This document shows positions 1 through 8,584 of a stretch of DNA of 19,472 bases, piece after piece. The notes beneath the pieces were generated by a model that saw only the letters and a program-made list of their open reading frames with translations, made no database searches and was not told where the DNA came from. The DNA is from an uncultured Oscillibacter sp. (lineage in GTDB: Bacteria; Bacillota; Clostridia; Oscillospirales; Oscillospiraceae). A program made the position numbers and the translations under genes. Within the stretch, counting starts at the first letter, position 1. Each line of letters begins with the position of its first letter. The DNA lies in NCBI GenBank assembly GCA_947245315.1, contig CAMXNV010000013.1, forward strand, positions 1 to 19,472. Direction: 5' to 3'.

Positions 1-804
1 CGGGATTTGACGGATTTCGTAGTTCCGTGGCATTGGCACGAGGAATTGGAGCTGGGCTATATTCAGGAGGGCGTCAGCAAAATCGTCACCATAGGCGCAG
101 AGTACACGGTTCACCAGGGAGACGGCTTTTTCATCAACAGCAACGTGATGGATATGAAGCGGAACGGAACGCCGGGGAGCAGAACGCTGGAGATCAATCA
201 TATTTTTCATCCCGTCTTTTTAAGCGGGCACTTTAAGAGCCGCTTTGAGAGCAAATACCTGAACCCGGTTATCCAGAACCGGCAAATAGAGGTTTACATC
301 ATCCGGCGGGGCCGCCCCTCCTCCAACCGGATATTGGAAAACCTGCGGCGGCTGAGAGAGCTGCAAGGCGAGCCGGACACAGAATTTCAAACGCGGAGCG
401 TCCTTTCCGAGACGTGGCTTCTTCTGCTGGACGAGCTTCGCAACCATTCAAATGCGCTTCCCCAGACGGGAGCGGAGCAGAGAGACCGCCTGCGCGGCAT
501 GATCGCGTATATCCACCGGCATTATGCAGACAAGCTTACGCTTTCGGAGATTGCGAAAGCGGTGGGGGTAAGCGGGCGGGAGGCGTCTCGCTGCTTTAAG
601 AAGAACATCGGGCAGAGTCCCGTGGAGTACCTGATTGCCTTTCGCTTGAATGAAGCCAAAAAGCTGCTTCGGGAAAGCGGACTGCCCATCATGGAGATCG
701 GCCTGCGGTGCGGCTTTTCGGACAGCGCTTATTTTGGAAGGGCGTTCCGGGCCGCCTTCGGCGTGACGCCGGGGGCATACCGCATGAAGGAACGGACGGC
801 GTGA
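1..804 (+). CDS. AraC-family transcriptional regulator (5' end missing)
   Basis: The reading frame is open from the first base, so the true start probably lies left of the window; the TTG at 7 has no visible ribosome site. Near the N-terminus is a cupin-like sensor pattern (PWHWHEELEL, with two histidines and glutamates), typical of AraC regulators that bind a small ligand in a beta-barrel. The last ~100 residues carry the two helix-turn-helix units: LTLSEIAKAVGVSGREASRCF, then a recognition helix and the family signature around CGFSDSAYFGRAFRAAFGVTP. The family binds promoter DNA and usually activates genes for carbohydrate or other small-molecule use. The target is not visible, since the downstream genes belong to a restriction-modification cassette with its own promoter; the target probably lies to the left. 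Family call is firm, ligand unknown. Confidence 0.9.
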   Translation, partial: RDLTDFVVPWHWHEELELGYIQEGVSKIVTIGAEYTVHQGDGFFINSNVMDMKRNGTPGSRTLEINHIFHPVFLSGHFKSRFESKYLNPVIQNRQIEVYIIRRGRPSSNRILENLRRLRELQGEPDTEFQTRSVLSETWLLLLDELRNHSNALPQTGAEQRDRLRGMIAYIHRHYADKLTLSEIAKAVGVSGREASRCFKKNIGQSPVEYLIAFRLNEAKKLLRESGLPIMEIGLRCGFSDSAYFGRAFRAAFGVTPGAYRMKERTA

Positions 805-884
805 ATACAGGTCCTTACAGGTTCCTGTTAAAATATCGTTATATCATTGGAAATGCGCCTGTGACGAATGCAATGGAACGAATT

Positions 885-919
885 GGCCGCTGTCTATGCT
901 TGAAGGCGGCGGCTTTTTT
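885..919 (+). terminator. Probable Rho-independent terminator after the AraC gene
   Basis: GCCGC at 886-890 can pair with GCGGC at 906-910, followed by GGC and six T residues (914-919). The loop is long (15 bases), so the hairpin is not ideal, but the T-run and the position between the AraC stop and the next promoter support it. Confidence 0.55.
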
Positions 920-949
920 ATGATGGAGACCGCCTCGGGAAAATTGCGG

Positions 950-979
950 TTGACTTCCGCCCCGCATCCATAGTATAAT
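950..979 (+). promoter_or_regulatory. Sigma-A-type promoter of the restriction-modification cassette
   Basis: TTGACT (950-955) and a perfect TATAAT (974-979) are separated by 18 bases. Transcription would begin near 986, giving a 5' leader of about 40 bases before the XRE start at 1026. It is the only good promoter seen between the AraC gene and the cassette. Confidence 0.8.
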
Positions 980-982
980 TCA

Positions 983-1003
983 CTAATTAGCTTTTCTGTT
1001 AAT
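983..1003 (+). promoter_or_regulatory. Candidate operator for the XRE protein
   Basis: A perfect 8-base palindrome CTAATTAG (983-990) lies at the predicted transcription start, and ATTA (986-989) is mirrored by TAAT (1000-1003). Dyads over the start of a gene encoding an XRE protein are typical autoregulatory sites. This is an inference from position and symmetry only; the region is AT-rich, so chance symmetry is possible. Confidence 0.4.
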
Positions 1004-1025
1004 CATTTGACCGGGAGGTGATGGC

Positions 1026-1409
1026 ATGGCAAGCAGCTATGGAGAGCTGATCCGCATGGCAAGAAAGGCCCAGGCTCCGCCCATAACGGCAAAGCAGCTG
1101 GCGGATAAGCTGAAGGTATCCGCTCCGTTTATCACGGATATCGAAAAGAACCGCCGCCTGCCATCGCTCCAAAACCAGGAAAAGATTAAAATGCTGCTCT
1201 CCTGCGAGGAGTACCCGGGCTACATGTTCGACGATCTTGCGGCGGCGGATAACGAGGATACCAGGGTGGTTGCGGAGGACCTTGCGAGAGACATCCGAAG
1301 GGAACCCACCTTGCGGGAGCTCATACGGGCTATTCGCGCGCAGAAGCTGACGCCGGCGCAGATTTCAGATTTAACCGCAAAAATAGGAGGAAACGGAAAT
1401 GGCGAATGA
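1026..1409 (+). CDS. XRE-family helix-turn-helix protein, likely controller of the R-M cassette
   Basis: 127 residues. Residues ~7-60 form a Cro/C1-type five-helix domain (ITAKQLADKLKVSAPFITDI, then EKNRRLPS), with the usual turn between helices 2 and 3 and the conserved IEKNRR after the recognition helix. The remaining ~65 residues are a charged helical tail of unknown role, longer than in most controller (C) proteins of R-M systems. The start at 1026 has an excellent ribosome site (GGGAGGTGAT, 1013-1022). The 3' end overlaps the Mod start by 11 bases, and the Mod ribosome site AGGAGG (1385-1390) lies inside this gene, so the two are translationally linked. An XRE gene first in an R-M operon suggests it times or limits Mod/Res expression. 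The fold is clear; the controller role is inferred. Confidence 0.85.
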   Translation: MASSYGELIRMARKAQAPPITAKQLADKLKVSAPFITDIEKNRRLPSLQNQEKIKMLLSCEEYPGYMFDDLAAADNEDTRVVAEDLARDIRREPTLRELIRAIRAQKLTPAQISDLTAKIGGNGNGE

Positions 1410-4400
1410 GAGATTGGACCGCTTTGTGAAGCTGTTGAAGGAGATTTTTGAATTGGATAAATCCGATCTCGATTTCGGCATTTATCGGGTTATGAACCTC
1501 CGCAAGACCCAGATTGAGACTTTTTTGTCGAACCGCCTGCCGGAGATGGTACGGGATACCCTTGCCCCCTTTGCGCTGGACGGCGAGGAGGAGCTTCGCG
1601 CGCAGATGAGGCAGATAGAGGAAATCGCGTTGGGCCTGGGTGTGACGGTGGAGGCGCTGTCCGATACGGCCCCGCAGAAGCAGAGATATTTGGCGCTGCA
1701 AAAGCAGCTGGCGGAGGGCGCCGGTCTCGCCGCGCTGGAGACGGACGTGTATTCCGCGCTGTACTCCTTTTTCAACCGCTATTACGAGGAGGGGGATTTC
1801 ATTTCCAAGCGCCGCTACAAGGAGGGGGTCTATGCGCTCCCCTATGAGGGCGAGGAGGTGAAGCTCTATTGGGCGAACCAGGATCAGTACTATATTAAAA
1901 CCAGCGAAAACTTCAAGGATTATACCTTTGTGTCCGAGGGCATTACGGTTCACTTCCGCCTGGTGGACGCCACCACGGAGCGGGATAACAATAAGGAAAG
2001 CAGAGACAGCAAGCGGGTCTTTATGCTCTTTACCGAGGACGAGAAGGCGCATCCCGGCCTCCGAACCTTTGAGTACCACGAGGAGGCGGGGGAGCTCATC
2101 ATCCGCTTTGTATACGATATCCCCCCGGACAAGAAAAAGAAGTACACGGAGGAAAACTACGCGGCAATTACAAAATGGCTGCTGTCCCTGCGCCGGGCCG
2201 AGCTGAATCCCCTGCTGGCCCCGGTGTCCACGGGCAAGGGCAGGGAGGCGACCACCCCCCTGGAAAAGCACCTGCGGGGCTATGTGGCGAAGAACACCTT
2301 CGACTATTTCATCCATAAGGACCTGCGGGGCTTCCTGTCCCGGGAGCTTGACTTCTTCATTAAGAACGAGGTCATGCATCTGGACGATTTGGACACGGGT
2401 AGCGAGGCCCGCGTGGAGACCTATCTGGCAAAGGTCAAGGCAATCAAGCGAGTCGGAAGCATCATCATCGATTTCCTCGCCCAGATTGAGGATTTCCAGA
2501 AAAAGCTGTGGCTGAAGAAGAAATTCGTGGTAGAAACCAACTGGTGCATCACGCTGGATCAGATCGAGGAAGCCTTCTGGCCGGAGATCATAGCCAATCA
2601 GGAGCAGATCGCCGAGTGGATCTCGATGTATGCCATAGAGGAAGCGGACGACTGGAGCAATCCCCCCACGGTGGAGTTCCTGCGCCGGAATCGGAATCTG
2701 CTGATTGACACGAAGCATTTTTCCAGCGCCTTCAAGGAGCGGCTCCTGGAGAGCATTCCCGATTTGGACGGGCGGACGTCGGGCGTGCTGCTGAATTCCG
2801 ACAATTATCAGGCGCTTCAATTCCTGCTGGCCCGGTATGAGAAGCAGGTGCAGAGCATCTACATCGATCCCCCGTATAACACGGACGCCAGCCCGATTAT
2901 GTATAAAAACGGCTATAAGGACAGCTCGTGGCTGTCGCTCATTGCGGATCGGGTGGCCCTGAGCAAGCAGCTCATGGGGGACGGAGCCGTACTGGCGTTT
3001 GCAATCGATGATTTTGAAGAGAAATATGCCCACTGCGTCCTGGACGGCATCTTCCCGCAGGGAGAGCTGGGGACGGTTGTCATTCGGAACAATCCGTCCG
3101 GGCGGCCCGTTCCAACCGGCTTTGCGATTTCCCATGAGTACACGCTCTTTTACTCCAACACGGAGAATACCGTGGTGGAAAAAATGCCGCGAAGCGCGGA
3201 GCTGAACAAACGATACAAGGAAAAGGACGCCCAGGGCATCTACATGTGGGAGCTGCTGCGCAAGCGCGGCTCTGATTCGGAGCGGCACGACAGCCCGAAG
3301 GCGTACTATCCCATTTACTTCAAGGGGCAAACGGCCAGAATTCCCGATATGGAGTGGAACGAGGGGGCGAAGCTGTGGGAGAATATCGCGCCTCCGGCGG
3401 ACGGCGAGGAGGTGTGCTGGCCCATCGATGAGAACGGCACGGAACGGCGCTGGCGCTGGGGCGTGGAAACGGCCCGGGAAGCTTGTAAGGAACTGATGTA
3501 TAAGACCGAGGGCGGCGTGAGAACCGTTTACTACAAATACCGTCCGCCCACCGGAGCCACCGCGGTTACCACATGGTTTGACGCGCAGTACTCCGCCACG
3601 GAGCACGGCACGGGCGCCCTCAAAAACATGTTTTCCGAGTATTCCCCGTTTTCATTTCCCAAATCCGTGTACGCGGTGAAGGACGCGCTGTATGTCTCGG
3701 GGGCGAACAGGGATATTACCGCGCTGGACTACTTCGCCGGGTCCGGTACGACCGGACACGCGATCATCAGCCTGAACCGGGAGGATAACGGGAACCGCAA
3801 ATATATCCTGGTGGAGATGGGGGAATACTTTGACAGCGTCACAAAGCCCCGCATCCAAAAGTGCGTATACGCCCCCGACTGGAAGGACGGGAAGCCGCAG
3901 CAGCGCGGCGGCGGCGTTCCGCAGATTATAAAGTATATGTCCCTCGAAAGCTACGAGGACGCCCTCTCCAACATTGAGCTGGATCAGGGCGGCCAGCTGG
4001 CCTCCCTGCTGGACGATGACTATCTGATCCATTACATGGTGGACTTCGAGAGCCGGGGCAGCCTGCTGAATGTGGAGGCCTTTTCCAATCCCTTTGCCTA
4101 CACCCTGAAGATCACGGAAAAGAATGAGTGCCGGGAGCGCGGCATTGATCTTTGCGAGACCTTCAACTATTTGATTGGCCTGCGGGTTTCCTGGCAGAGC
4201 GCGGTCTCCTACTATCTCAGCAAGCCCGCGGAGGCGCCGGCCTATGAGGGCGCCGTGGACCTGGTTTGCGACATCGGCGGGCAGTATGCCTTCCGCCAGA
4301 TCGAGGGCGTCCTGCCCGACGGCCGCCGCGCGCTGGTGATCTGGCGCACGGTAACGGAGGACATCATAGCCTCCAACGCGGCTCTGGACGCTTACTTTAC

Positions 4401-4551
4401 CACCTATCGAAAGCACGCCCAGGATCGCGCTTTCGAGGTGATCTTTGTCAATGGGGACAGCAATCTGGAGAACCTGCGCCGCGGCAATGAGGCCTGGAGG
4501 GTGCAGATCACGGAGATCGAATTCAAAAGGCGCATGTTCGGGGAGGTGTAA
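1399..4551 (+). CDS. Large Type III-like DNA adenine methyltransferase (Mod)
   Basis: 1050 residues, much longer than the ~550-700 usual for Type III Mod. The catalytic motif IV DPPYN is at residues 490-494 and the AdoMet-binding motif I (DYFAGSGTTGHA, F779) follows it. This IV-before-I order marks the beta class of N6-adenine methyltransferases, with the target-recognition region between (~510-770). Before the catalytic core lies a ~460-residue extension, including the stretch FNRYYEEGDFISKRRYKEG near residue 130, which I recall from other large Mod proteins. After motif I come ~220 residues ending in the charged tail. The enzyme should transfer a methyl group from S-adenosylmethionine to an adenine in a short asymmetric site, protecting host DNA and giving Res its specificity. 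It starts inside the XRE gene and ends 2 bases before the Res start, so the three are one operon. Family certain; the target sequence cannot be read from the protein. Confidence 0.93.
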   Translation: MANERLDRFVKLLKEIFELDKSDLDFGIYRVMNLRKTQIETFLSNRLPEMVRDTLAPFALDGEEELRAQMRQIEEIALGLGVTVEALSDTAPQKQRYLALQKQLAEGAGLAALETDVYSALYSFFNRYYEEGDFISKRRYKEGVYALPYEGEEVKLYWANQDQYYIKTSENFKDYTFVSEGITVHFRLVDATTERDNNKESRDSKRVFMLFTEDEKAHPGLRTFEYHEEAGELIIRFVYDIPPDKKKKYTEENYAAITKWLLSLRRAELNPLLAPVSTGKGREATTPLEKHLRGYVAKNTFDYFIHKDLRGFLSRELDFFIKNEVMHLDDLDTGSEARVETYLAKVKAIKRVGSIIIDFLAQIEDFQKKLWLKKKFVVETNWCITLDQIEEAFWPEIIANQEQIAEWISMYAIEEADDWSNPPTVEFLRRNRNLLIDTKHFSSAFKERLLESIPDLDGRTSGVLLNSDNYQALQFLLARYEKQVQSIYIDPPYNTDASPIMYKNGYKDSSWLSLIADRVALSKQLMGDGAVLAFAIDDFEEKYAHCVLDGIFPQGELGTVVIRNNPSGRPVPTGFAISHEYTLFYSNTENTVVEKMPRSAELNKRYKEKDAQGIYMWELLRKRGSDSERHDSPKAYYPIYFKGQTARIPDMEWNEGAKLWENIAPPADGEEVCWPIDENGTERRWRWGVETAREACKELMYKTEGGVRTVYYKYRPPTGATAVTTWFDAQYSATEHGTGALKNMFSEYSPFSFPKSVYAVKDALYVSGANRDITALDYFAGSGTTGHAIISLNREDNGNRKYILVEMGEYFDSVTKPRIQKCVYAPDWKDGKPQQRGGGVPQIIKYMSLESYEDALSNIELDQGGQLASLLDDDYLIHYMVDFESRGSLLNVEAFSNPFAYTLKITEKNECRERGIDLCETFNYLIGLRVSWQSAVSYYLSKPAEAPAYEGAVDLVCDIGGQYAFRQIEGVLPDGRRALVIWRTVTEDIIASNAALDAYFTTYRKHAQDRAFEVIFVNGDSNLENLRRGNEAWRVQITEIEFKRRMFGEV

Positions 4552-4553
4552 TC

Positions 4554-7500
4554 ATGGCAAAAAAAGCCGCCAAGCAAGTCTCCTTTGACGAGCAGCTTGT
4601 ACTTTTCCGCTATTTTCTGCATGAGCTGAGGCTGGATTCCCTGGGCGAGCTCGGCGAGAAGCTGAACAGCGCGGAATTCGAGGGGGTCAACGAGAGCGGG
4701 AGCACCTATTTTTGCGAGTATATCATCCGCGTCTGCAAGCTGAGGGGCGCGGCCGTTTCCGCGGAGAAGCTGCGCCTCTATGATGAAAACATTTGCCGCC
4801 ACACGCGCCAGATCAGCGAAAAGCGGGGCGCGCTTCACTGGAAGTATTTCCAGTATACCGCGCTGCTGTTTACGGAGATGTACCTGGACCGGTACTTCAG
4901 CGGCGCGGAGGACCTTTGCGATGATCTGAACGCGTGGCTGAAGGAGAAGCGGAAGGAGTCTCTCGGCCTGATCGACTTTGAACCGTATACGCCGGAACGG
5001 CTGAACAAGCTGGCGTTCATGTGCGCCACCGGCAGCGGCAAAACGCTGATTATGCACATGAATATTTTGCAGTATCTGCATTACTTCAAACGCGCCAGGC
5101 GGAGGAACAGCAAATTATCCGTCAATAAGGTCATCGTGCTGGCCCCCAACGAGGGCATGAGCCGACAGCATCTGGAGGAGCTGGCGCTGTCCTCCATTCC
5201 CGCAGTTATATTCGAAAAGGAGAGCGGCTTTTCCGCCCGGCGGGGCGATGTGGTTGTGGTGGATATGAACAAGCTGAAGGAGGAGGGGAGGGTCAAGACC
5301 GTATCCGTCGACAGCCTTGAGCAGAACAACCTCGTGCTGGTGGACGAGGGCCACCGCGGCCTCTCCGGCGACGTGTGGTATGACTACCGCACCCGCCTCT
5401 CCGCCGAGGGCTTTGCCTTCGAGTACTCCGCGACCTTCAAGCAGGCCCTGAACGCCAACGCCAAGAAGGACGAGGAGCGGGCCCTGATGGAGGAATATGG
5501 AAAATCCATCATCATGGACTATTCCTATCAGTATTTCTACCGAGACGGATACGGCAAGGATTACCGCATTTACAACCTCCAGGGCGACGCCAGCGCGGAG
5601 CGGCGCCGCCTTTACCTGACGGGGTGCCTGTTGTCATACTATCAGCAGATCAAGCTGTTTGACGTCATGGGGGAGAAGCTGCGGGAATTCCAGATTGAGC
5701 AGCCCCTGCTGGTATTTGTGGGAAACCGCGTCACGGCCAAGACCTCCAAAAACGAGAGGACCGACGTGGAGGAGGTCCTGGAGTTTATCAACCGCTTTGC
5801 CCGTGACCGGACGGACTCCGTCGCCCAGATTCATACGGTGCTGAAGGAAGAAACCGGCCTGATCGACGGAAGCGGAAACGAGCTGTTCTACCAGGACTTT
5901 GAGGCGCTGAAGGAGTTCTTTGGGGCGGACCCGAATCCGGAGGATATCTTTTCCGATCTCCTGAGGCTGGTGTTTAACGCCGGGGGAGCCGGCGACAGGC
6001 CCCGCCTGCACATGGAAAGCATCCGCCAGGTTCCCGGCGAAATTGGGCTGAAGATCGGGGAGCTGGGAGAGTACTTCGGCGTGATCAGCATCGGCGACAC
6101 CGCCGGGCTGATGAAGAGCTGCGAAAAGAAGGGCATTGTGGCAAGGACAGAGGAATTCGTGTCCGAATCGCTGTTCCGGGGCATCAACGCGGAGGGCTCG
6201 AGGATCAAGGTGCTGATTGGCTCCCGCAAGTTCACCGAGGGCTGGAACAGCTGGCGCGTTTCCACCATGGGCCTCATCAATTTCGCAAAGGGGGAGGGCT
6301 CCCAGGCCATTCAGCTTTTTGGGCGCGGCGTGCGGCTGAGGGGCCGCGGAGGCTGCCTGAAGCGTTCCCGCAGGCTGGATGTCCGGGCGGAGGCGCCCAA
6401 GCATATCGAGCTTCTGGAGACCTTGACGGTGTTCGGCGTAAAGGCGCAGTACATGGAGGACTTCAAGCGCTATTTGGAGCTGGAAGGCTCCCCCGCGAAC
6501 GACCGCGTCTATAAATTCCAGCTGCCCGCGATCAGCCGTTTTGACGAGGTGAAGGACAGGAAGCTCCATGTGATTCAGGTCAGGGACGGGGCCAATTTCA
6601 AAAAGCAGGCCCGGCGCTTGGTCCTGGACGTTCCGGACAAGGGATTTCTGCGGTACCTCGTGAAGAACAAGACCGTCATTGACTGCCGGAGCAAAATCCA
6701 GACGATTGCCTCCACCTACAGCTTCGAGCTCAGGTCCGTGCCGGAGGAGCTGGCGATCCCAAGGGAGAAGCTCCCCCTGCTGGATTACAGAAGGATTTTT
6801 GAGGAGCTGGAGGAGTATAAGAGCGAGAAGCGGTACTTTAACATCAGCGTTGTCCGAGAAAGGCTGCTGCCGATTCTTCAGACGGACGGCTGGTATGGGC
6901 TCCTGATTCCCCAAAACCATTTGGATATCACCTCTCTCGCCAAGCTGGAAACCGTCACGGACTACGCGGTTATGGCGCTGAAGTCCTATATGGATAAGTT
7001 TTTCAAGTATGAAAAGGCCCGCTGGGAGGCGCCGCTGCTGGAGTACGCGGTCCTGGGCGCGGAGGACCGCAACTTTGTAGACGAGTACACCATCCACTAC
7101 GCCCGGCAGCACGCCTTGGACACCACCGGCGAGGAATTGAAGGCGTTTGTTGCGGAAAACGCCGCGATCCTACAGGCAAACGGCGGATTGGATTCCTATA
7201 AAAAGGAGTTCGCCCGGGGCACAATGAAGGTGTTCGATTTTCGATTTCACCTGTACGCGCCCCTGGTCTGCCTGGAACAAAACAATCTAAAGCTCCAGGT
7301 CTCGCCGGTTGCGCTGAACAGCGGCGAGGCGGTGTTTGTGGACTATTTAAGGGAGTACGTCGAGACGCATGGCGATGTGCTGGAGGGGAAGGCGCTGTAT
7401 CTCCTCCGGAACAAGAGCAAGGCCGGCCTGGGGTTCTTTGAGGCGGGCAACTTCTACCCGGACTTCCTTCTGTGGATTGACACGGCGGACAAGCAGTATC

Positions 7501-7775
7501 TTACGTTTGTCGACCCCAAGGGCCTGCTGCGCGTCCGCCATGACGACTCCAAGGTGGAGTTTTATAAGACCATCAAGGAGGTGGAGGCCAGATTGGCCCC
7601 GACCGCCAAGGGGAAGACGGTGATTCTCAATTCGTTCATCATGTCGGACACGCCGTCCAGCCGGCTGAACGACTGGTGGGCCATGGACCGGCGGCAGAGG
7701 GAGGAGAGGCATGTGTATACGTTGGACAATCCCGATTGCGTCGGCCAGATGATTGAGAAGATACTCCGGCAGTAG
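4554..7775 (+). CDS. Type III restriction enzyme Res subunit (SF2 helicase plus nuclease)
   Basis: 1073 residues. An N-terminal ~150-residue region is followed by Walker A ATGSGKT (158-164), a DEGH Walker B box (264-267) and helicase motif VI (QLFGRGVR, 587-594), the order expected of superfamily 2 translocases. Near the C-terminus, YPDFLLW (D970) and FVDPKG (D987, K989) form a PD-(D/E)xK nuclease centre, with Asp in the second acidic place where Glu is more common. With Mod it would bind DNA, use ATP to move or switch along it and cut unmethylated DNA. The ribosome site GGGAGGTG overlaps the Mod stop and the start lies 2 bases after it, so co-translation is likely. The gene is intact with no frameshift, and a strong terminator follows. 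All key motifs are present, so the system is probably active. Function is firm by family; activity is inferred. Confidence 0.92.
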   Translation: MAKKAAKQVSFDEQLVLFRYFLHELRLDSLGELGEKLNSAEFEGVNESGSTYFCEYIIRVCKLRGAAVSAEKLRLYDENICRHTRQISEKRGALHWKYFQYTALLFTEMYLDRYFSGAEDLCDDLNAWLKEKRKESLGLIDFEPYTPERLNKLAFMCATGSGKTLIMHMNILQYLHYFKRARRRNSKLSVNKVIVLAPNEGMSRQHLEELALSSIPAVIFEKESGFSARRGDVVVVDMNKLKEEGRVKTVSVDSLEQNNLVLVDEGHRGLSGDVWYDYRTRLSAEGFAFEYSATFKQALNANAKKDEERALMEEYGKSIIMDYSYQYFYRDGYGKDYRIYNLQGDASAERRRLYLTGCLLSYYQQIKLFDVMGEKLREFQIEQPLLVFVGNRVTAKTSKNERTDVEEVLEFINRFARDRTDSVAQIHTVLKEETGLIDGSGNELFYQDFEALKEFFGADPNPEDIFSDLLRLVFNAGGAGDRPRLHMESIRQVPGEIGLKIGELGEYFGVISIGDTAGLMKSCEKKGIVARTEEFVSESLFRGINAEGSRIKVLIGSRKFTEGWNSWRVSTMGLINFAKGEGSQAIQLFGRGVRLRGRGGCLKRSRRLDVRAEAPKHIELLETLTVFGVKAQYMEDFKRYLELEGSPANDRVYKFQLPAISRFDEVKDRKLHVIQVRDGANFKKQARRLVLDVPDKGFLRYLVKNKTVIDCRSKIQTIASTYSFELRSVPEELAIPREKLPLLDYRRIFEELEEYKSEKRYFNISVVRERLLPILQTDGWYGLLIPQNHLDITSLAKLETVTDYAVMALKSYMDKFFKYEKARWEAPLLEYAVLGAEDRNFVDEYTIHYARQHALDTTGEELKAFVAENAAILQANGGLDSYKKEFARGTMKVFDFRFHLYAPLVCLEQNNLKLQVSPVALNSGEAVFVDYLREYVETHGDVLEGKALYLLRNKSKAGLGFFEAGNFYPDFLLWIDTADKQYLTFVDPKGLLRVRHDDSKVEFYKTIKEVEARLAPTAKGKTVILNSFIMSDTPSSRLNDWWAMDRRQREERHVYTLDNPDCVGQMIEKILRQ

Positions 7776-7803
7776 GCCGCTTGGCCCGGACCCGAATGAA
7801 GAA

Positions 7804-7836
7804 CCCGGCGCCCGCTCACGCGGGCGCCGGGTTTTT
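7804..7836 (+). terminator. Strong Rho-independent terminator of the R-M operon
   Basis: A perfect 11-bp stem, CCCGGCGCCCG (7804-7814) with CGGGCGCCGGG (7821-7831), a 6-base loop and five T residues (7832-7836). It sits between convergent genes; the cutC stop codon lies in its T-run. On the minus strand the tail is only TTCTTC, so termination of cutC here would be weaker. Confidence 0.9.
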
Positions 7837-8584
7837 AAAGGCTATGGACCGTCTCCGCGCAGGCCCGGAACTCCTCCTCGTCGGTGCGCCAGAGCTCGTA
7901 CTCCGGCAGGGAGGGCAGGCCCATGGAGACGGTGGGCTTCCGGTAGACCATGCCGCTGTCCACGGGGCCCTTGCGGCCGGAGGTGTGGAAGACGCGGACC
8001 CCGGTGCGGGCGTGGATGTCCCGGATGTTGTCCTTCCGGACGCCGCTGCCTGCCATGATGCCGATCCGCCCGGCGCTCTGGGCCAGGAGGGCCCGGAGCA
8101 GCTCCGCCCCGGTGAGGGCGTCCCGCTGCTGGCCGGAGGTGAGGATGGTCCGGCAGCCCAGGCGGACCGCCGCCTCCAGGGCGGCCTGGGGGTCCCGGGT
8201 CATGTCGAAGGCCCGGTGGAGGGTCACGTCCAGGTCCCCGGCGGCGTCCATCAGGGGCGCCATGGCGGCCTCGTCCAGATTCCCCTCCGGGGTCAGGACG
8301 CCCAGGACCACGCCGTCGGCCCCCAGGACCCGGAAGCGCCGGACCTCCTCCCGCATCTCCTCCAGCTCCATGTCCGAATAGAGAAAGTCCCCGAAGCGGG
8401 GGCGGATGAGGACGTTGACGGGGACGGCGCAGTCCCGCCGGACCTGCCGGAAGAGGGCGGGGGAGGGGGTGGTGCCGCCGATGGAGAGATTGGCGCAGAG
8501 CTCCAGCCGGTCCGCCCCGGCCCGGGCGGCGGCGAGGGCGGAGGCATGGCTGTCCACGCAGCCCTCGATCAGCCCCCGGATCAT
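7835..8584 (-). CDS. cutC: CutC family protein (copper homeostasis family)
   Basis: 249 residues, the normal length for CutC, a single TIM barrel. Recognisable family stretches are the N-terminal EGCVDSHASALAAARAGADR followed by LELC, the GGTTPSPALF loop, PVNVLIRPR near residue 55, the DGVVLGVLTPEG strand, TLHRAFD, and the C-terminal IMAGSGV and FHTSGR. The family is named for copper-tolerance phenotypes in E. coli, but its biochemical role is still poorly settled, so the copper label should be read cautiously. The ATG overlaps the stop of the phosphatase gene (ATGA), so the two are one leftward operon. Very GC-rich, like the chromosomal genes to the right and unlike the R-M cassette. Family assignment is firm. 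Confidence 0.92.
   Translation of the reverse strand: MIRGLIEGCVDSHASALAAARAGADRLELCANLSIGGTTPSPALFRQVRRDCAVPVNVLIRPRFGDFLYSDMELEEMREEVRRFRVLGADGVVLGVLTPEGNLDEAAMAPLMDAAGDLDVTLHRAFDMTRDPQAALEAAVRLGCRTILTSGQQRDALTGAELLRALLAQSAGRIGIMAGSGVRKDNIRDIHARTGVRVFHTSGRKGPVDSGMVYRKPTVSMGLPSLPEYELWRTDEEEFRACAETVHSL

Noticed and set aside
1330..3606. 758-codon open frame on the minus strand
   Set aside because: It lies antisense to Mod, whose catalytic motifs are clear. The translation shows no recognisable domain and is a by-product of the codon bias of the real gene.
5634..7112. 492-codon open frame on the minus strand
   Set aside because: Antisense to Res; no family features and no ribosome site.
1026..7775. 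BREX or DISARM system
   Set aside because: A methyltransferase and a helicase are present, but there is no PglZ, BrxL, DUF1998 or PLD nuclease gene. The Mod motif order and Res nuclease fit Type III R-M.
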